This document shows positions 61,288 through 64,000 of a stretch of DNA of 64,000 nucleotides, piece by piece. Source of the stretch: Thiomicrospira sp. ALE5 (lineage in GTDB: Bacteria > Pseudomonadota > Gammaproteobacteria > Thiomicrospirales > Thiomicrospiraceae); the NCBI RefSeq assembly GCF_900112445.1, contig NZ_FOYY01000003.1, positions 1,189,960-1,253,959 on the forward strand, in the 5' to 3' direction. Below the pieces are notes generated by a model. That model worked only from the letters and a program-made list of their open reading frames with translations. It had not been told where the DNA came from and ran no database searches. Position 1 is the first letter of the stretch, and the number at the start of each line of letters is the position of its first letter. Position numbers and translations under genes: made by a program.

Positions 61288-61516
61288 ACGCACACCACGC
61301 ACGCGTCAAACTACAGCGCGCAAAACGCCAGCAAAAACAGCTGCGGCGAAAACTGAAACACCAGAAGAAGTAATCGTTCCAGAAACTGAGGCTAGAGATA
61401 CCGCTGCAACAAAACCCGCTGCTAAACCAGCACCAAAAGCGCCAAGCAAGCCTGCGCCCAAAAAAGAGGAAGAACCACGTCGTATTATTCCAGCTCGTCG
61501 TGTATGGCCTGACTAA
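61277..61516 (+). CDS. Small disordered partner of the ParA ATPase, candidate McdB
   Basis: A 79-residue protein with very low complexity: basic N terminus (VTKRTPRTRQTTARKTPAK), an acidic middle (ETPEEVIVPETEARD), an Ala/Pro/Lys stretch (AAKPAPKAPSKPAPKKEEE), and a conserved-looking end RRIIPARRVWPD with a single Trp third from the C terminus. Small, wholly disordered proteins with a C-terminal Trp are what is known for alpha-type McdB adaptors, which bind carboxysomes. GGGAGG at 61265-61270 selects the ATG at 61277; the longer frame would be read inside the ATPase gene. The start, overlap with the ATPase gene and Trp tail support the assignment; homology cannot be proven for such a biased sequence. 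Confidence 0.65.
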   Translation: MVTKRTPRTRQTTARKTPAKTAAAKTETPEEVIVPETEARDTAATKPAAKPAPKAPSKPAPKKEEEPRRIIPARRVWPD

Positions 61517-61549
61517 TAAACCTAACACCCTAAATAACAGGAGTAAGAT

Positions 61550-62053
61550 ATGGCTGAAATCACCTTAAAAGGCAACCCAATCCATACCTGTGGCGTACTC
61601 CCCGAAGTGGGCAGCACCGCTGTTGATTTTTGTTTGGTAGCAAGCGATTTAAGCGACACCTGCATGACAGCTGGCACCCCCTTGCTCCTGAATATTTTCC
61701 CTAGCATCGATACCGGTGTTTGTGCCGCGTCAGTACGCCAGTTTAATGCTTTGGCAAGCCAAGTTGGTCATGCTGAAATCTGGTGTATATCTGCCGACTT
61801 GCCCTTCGCTCAGCAACGTTTTTGCGGTGCTGATGGACTCGATAAGGTTAAAACACTATCGAGTTTTCGCAACAGCCAGTTTGGTGTAGCCTATGGCTTA
61901 ACCATTATGGATGGCCCCTTAGCAGGCCTGCTAGCTCGTGCGGTCGTGGTTATTGATGCTCAAGGTAAGGTTGCCTATACCGAGCTGGTACCAGAAATTG
62001 CCCAAGAGCCTAATTATGATGCGGCTCTTAACGCGCTAAAATCGCTCGTTTAA
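61550..62053 (+). CDS. tpx: Thiol peroxidase Tpx
   Basis: A 167-residue atypical 2-Cys peroxiredoxin. The peroxidatic Cys is in [16 protein letters not shown] (about residue 61), the resolving Cys in [18 protein letters not shown] (about residue 94). [21 protein letters not shown] is the standard N terminus. It removes alkyl and hydrogen peroxides using thioredoxin. A TAGCAGGCCTGCTA palindrome (61920-61933) encodes LAGLLA. A terminator follows. Confidence 0.97.
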   Translation: MAEITLKGNPIHTCGVLPEVGSTAVDFCLVASDLSDTCMTAGTPLLLNIFPSIDTGVCAASVRQFNALASQVGHAEIWCISADLPFAQQRFCGADGLDKVKTLSSFRNSQFGVAYGLTIMDGPLAGLLARAVVVIDAQGKVAYTELVPEIAQEPNYDAALNALKSLV

Positions 62054-62072
62054 TTCAACTATCCGCCCATCC

Positions 62073-62110
62073 AACCCCTGAATAGCTTAAATAGCATTCG
62101 GGGGTTTTAT
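62073..62110 (+). terminator. Intrinsic terminator after tpx
   Basis: AACCCCTGAAT (62073-62083) pairs with ATTCGGGGGTT (62096-62106), one wobble pair, followed by TTATT. Confidence 0.82.
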
Positions 62111-62214
62111 TGTCTAAATAAAATAATTTCCAAATAGAAAAAGTATTTTGTCAAAACAGCTATTTTTTCTTTACATCGCTAGGCGTAAACTTGATTCTAC
62201 ATTAAGGAGTAGCG

Positions 62215-62781
62215 ATGAACTGGGCAAATCAATCACACCACTACGGCATTGTTCAACAAGTTTTACATTGGACGCTTGCAATCGCCATTATTGCTCTGTT
62301 TGCTCTTGGCTTGTGGATGGTCAACCTTAATTACTTCAGCCCTTATTATCGTTCAGCGCCTGATCTGCATCGCAGTATTGGGGTACTAGTCGTCACAGCA
62401 ATGATGATCAGACTCGCATGGAAGGCAGTTAACCCAAAAGTTATCCCCTTATCATCGCATCGTAGCTGGGAGAAATGGCTAGCAGGTCTCATTCATAGTC
62501 TATTTTATCTTTTGGTTTTAGCTTTAGGTATTAGTGGTTACATGATCACCACTGCGAATGGTCAACCCCTTCATGTTTTTAATTGGTTTAGCCTACCTGC
62601 TATTGATTTTGGTATCAGATACCAGGAAGACATTGCAGGAGACCTTCACGAAGTACTTGCTTGGAGCTTAATGGCCTTGGCGGGACTTCATTTTCTTGGT
62701 GCACTTAAGCATCAATTTATTGACCGGGATAACACGCTTTCTCGCATGTTACCTTTTGTTAAACAAAAACAACACAACTGA
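62215..62781 (+). CDS. Cytochrome b561 family membrane protein
   Basis: A 188-residue inner-membrane dihaem cytochrome with four transmembrane helices (about 17-36, 52-66, 88-108 and 142-160). The haem-ligand His candidates are in [40 protein letters not shown] and [14 protein letters not shown]. It should move electrons between quinols and periplasmic partners. It is 19 bp before a YceI gene, the common b561-yceI pair linked to isoprenoid-quinone metabolism or stress. Confidence 0.93.
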   Translation: MNWANQSHHYGIVQQVLHWTLAIAIIALFALGLWMVNLNYFSPYYRSAPDLHRSIGVLVVTAMMIRLAWKAVNPKVIPLSSHRSWEKWLAGLIHSLFYLLVLALGISGYMITTANGQPLHVFNWFSLPAIDFGIRYQEDIAGDLHEVLAWSLMALAGLHFLGALKHQFIDRDNTLSRMLPFVKQKQHN

Positions 62782-62800
62782 TTTTTTAAGGAGCAATACC

Positions 62801-63385
62801 ATGACTAAACTTAAAAACCTCGCATTGGCTACCAGTTTATTGGTAGTAAGCCCCTGGACTTTGGCTAACCCTACAACCTATGACATTGATACTCCTGGCA
62901 TGCACGCTGCCATTAATTTCAAGGTCAATCACTTAGGTTTTAGCTGGTTAACAGGACGCTTTGATAGTTTTGAGGGATACTTTATTCATGATGAGAACAA
63001 CCCTGCCAATGAAAAAGTCGAGGTAACAATTAATACGCGTAGCGTTAACTCAAATCATGCGGAGCGTGATCGCCATCTTCGCAGTGATGACTTTTTAAAT
63101 GTTAGCCGCTATCCAGAAGCCAAGTTTGTCAGCACCAGCGTAATTAATCAGCCGGATGGCACTAAATTAATTAAAGGGGACTTCACCTTAAATGGCGTAA
63201 CAAAACCGATTGAAATTGTGGCTAACAAAATTGGTGAAGGGACTGACCCTTGGGGTGGACATCGGGCTGGCTTTGAAGGACGCGCAGAATTTAAAATGGC
63301 CGATTTTAATTTTAAAATGGATTTAGGCCCAACCTCATCAACCGTCTATTTAGACCTGCATGTTGAAGGAATTAAACGAGATTAA
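62801..63385 (+). CDS. YceI family periplasmic protein
   Basis: A 194-residue lipocalin-like protein that by family binds polyisoprenoids. Signal peptide about 1-22 (cleaved after TLA). The mature part has [59 protein letters not shown] and [12 protein letters not shown], the YceI pattern. AAGGAG at 62788-62793 sets the start at 62801. It converges on ubiA with a 4-bp overlap; a ubiquinone gene next door fits an isoprenoid-related function (inference). Confidence 0.94.
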   Translation: MTKLKNLALATSLLVVSPWTLANPTTYDIDTPGMHAAINFKVNHLGFSWLTGRFDSFEGYFIHDENNPANEKVEVTINTRSVNSNHAERDRHLRSDDFLNVSRYPEAKFVSTSVINQPDGTKLIKGDFTLNGVTKPIEIVANKIGEGTDPWGGHRAGFEGRAEFKMADFNFKMDLGPTSSTVYLDLHVEGIKRD

Positions 63386-64000
63386 TAATAGTCAATTATT
63401 AATCCGACTAGAATGGCCAAACCGACCCAGTGATTTTGCTTGAATGCTTTAAAGCAGGCCTGTGAATCACGCTGTCGGCTTTGCCATAATTGCCAAGCAA
63501 ATAAGCCGGCAACAAAAAGTAAACTCAACCAAAATGCCCAACCCAGCTGAATCCAGATCCCTAACCAAACTAGCAATAGCAGCATAACACTTTGCAACAA
63601 GCCTATCACCAGCAAATCATAACGTCCAAATAAAATAGCGGTCGATTTAATGCCGACTTTCAAATCATCCTCACGATCGGTAATAGCATAAAAGGTGTCA
63701 TAGATTAACGTCCAAACCAAGGTAATCGCAAAGACTAACCAGGCCTGGTAAGGAACGGTCCCCAATATCGCAGCGTACCCCATCGGTACCGCCCAAGCAA
63801 AGGCGGCGCCTAAAAACATCTGCGGCCAATGGGTGAAACGTTTGGTAAAGGGGTATAACGTTGCTAAAACCAACGCCCCCACCGACAAGAGAATAGTTAA
63901 AGTATTAAGCAGCAGTACCAGGCCAAAACCGACTAAACACAAGCCCGCAAAGAGTATCAACGCCGCCCTAGGTGTGATTACACACCTAGCCAGCGGTCGC
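63382..64000 (-). CDS. ubiA: 4-hydroxybenzoate polyprenyltransferase UbiA (5' end beyond window)
   Basis: The C-terminal about 205 residues of this membrane prenyltransferase of ubiquinone synthesis. The frame is open to the window edge and reads [14 protein letters not shown] there, matching the RPL...AL segment that follows the first Asp-rich motif. [27 protein letters not shown] and the second Asp motif [26 protein letters not shown] are diagnostic. The first substrate-binding motif (NDxxDxxxD) is outside. Two CAGGCCTG elements occur (63455 encoding SQACF, 63740 encoding YQAWL). A 9-bp perfect hairpin lies at 63968-63989. Confidence 0.95.
   Translation of the reverse strand, partial: RPLARCVITPRAALILFAGLCLVGFGLVLLLNTLTILLSVGALVLATLYPFTKRFTHWPQMFLGAAFAWAVPMGYAAILGTVPYQAWLVFAITLVWTLIYDTFYAITDREDDLKVGIKSTAILFGRYDLLVIGLLQSVMLLLLVWLGIWIQLGWAFWLSLLFVAGLFAWQLWQSRQRDSQACFKAFKQNHWVGLAILVGLIIDYY

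Overview
The window looks like a chromosomal segment of a sulfur-oxidising, carbon-fixing gammaproteobacterium of the Thiomicrospira / Hydrogenovibrio / Thiomicrorhabdus type. The basis is an alpha-carboxysome operon (form IA RuBisCO cbbL-cbbS, then csoS2), a gammaproteobacterial set of housekeeping genes, and many c-di-GMP and phosphorelay proteins. The genus is inferred; no rRNA gene is present. I see no insertion sequence, phage, tRNA, rRNA or CRISPR array.

Layout. 1-4.7 kb: carboxysome operon on the minus strand, leaving the window at its left end. 4.7-10.1 kb: a SirB-like membrane protein, biotin genes bioC/bioH and bioB/bioF, a cold-shock protein and a periplasmic DsrE-like protein. 10.1-15.9 kb: comF, then a glucosylglycerate (compatible solute) cluster of glycerate kinase, GH13 phosphorylase, GpgS-type synthase and HAD phosphatase. 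15.9-24.8 kb: uvrD, trxA, rho, rpmE, a secreted nuclease, hemE, yggX, mutY and trmB. 24.9-27.4 kb: an H-NOX nitric-oxide sensor with its kinase, and a VapBC toxin-antitoxin pair. 27.4-40 kb: polA, two large c-di-GMP enzymes, an lpxL-type acyltransferase, ttcA, a rhodanese and trmA. 40-56 kb: one minus-strand array of four hybrid histidine kinases, a small periplasmic-binding-like protein and an HD-GYP response regulator; the first kinase is interrupted by an in-frame TAG. 56-60.6 kb: thiamine genes thiC-thiO-thiS-thiG behind a TPP riboswitch, with an inverted pair of about 82-bp palindromic elements in the two leaders. 60.6-64 kb: a ParA-type ATPase with a tiny disordered partner (candidate McdAB carboxysome-positioning pair), tpx, cytochrome b561, YceI and ubiA (truncated by the window edge).

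The most striking signal is not a gene. The 8-bp palindrome CAGGCCTG occurs 36 times by eye count where less than one would be expected. It is read in all three codon phases and often extends to 10-16 bp palindromes. It is common in housekeeping genes and almost absent from the carboxysome operon and the 16-kb kinase array. It behaves like a highly iterated palindrome (compare HIP1 of cyanobacteria) or an uptake-sequence-like element, and I do not know of a description of it.

How the parts may work together. RuBisCO and its carboxysome fix CO2, and the ParA/small-protein pair may position carboxysomes. Glucosylglycerate genes handle salt or nitrogen stress. H-NOX, the hybrid kinases and the GGDEF/EAL/HD-GYP proteins together suggest a multi-input phosphorelay controlling c-di-GMP.
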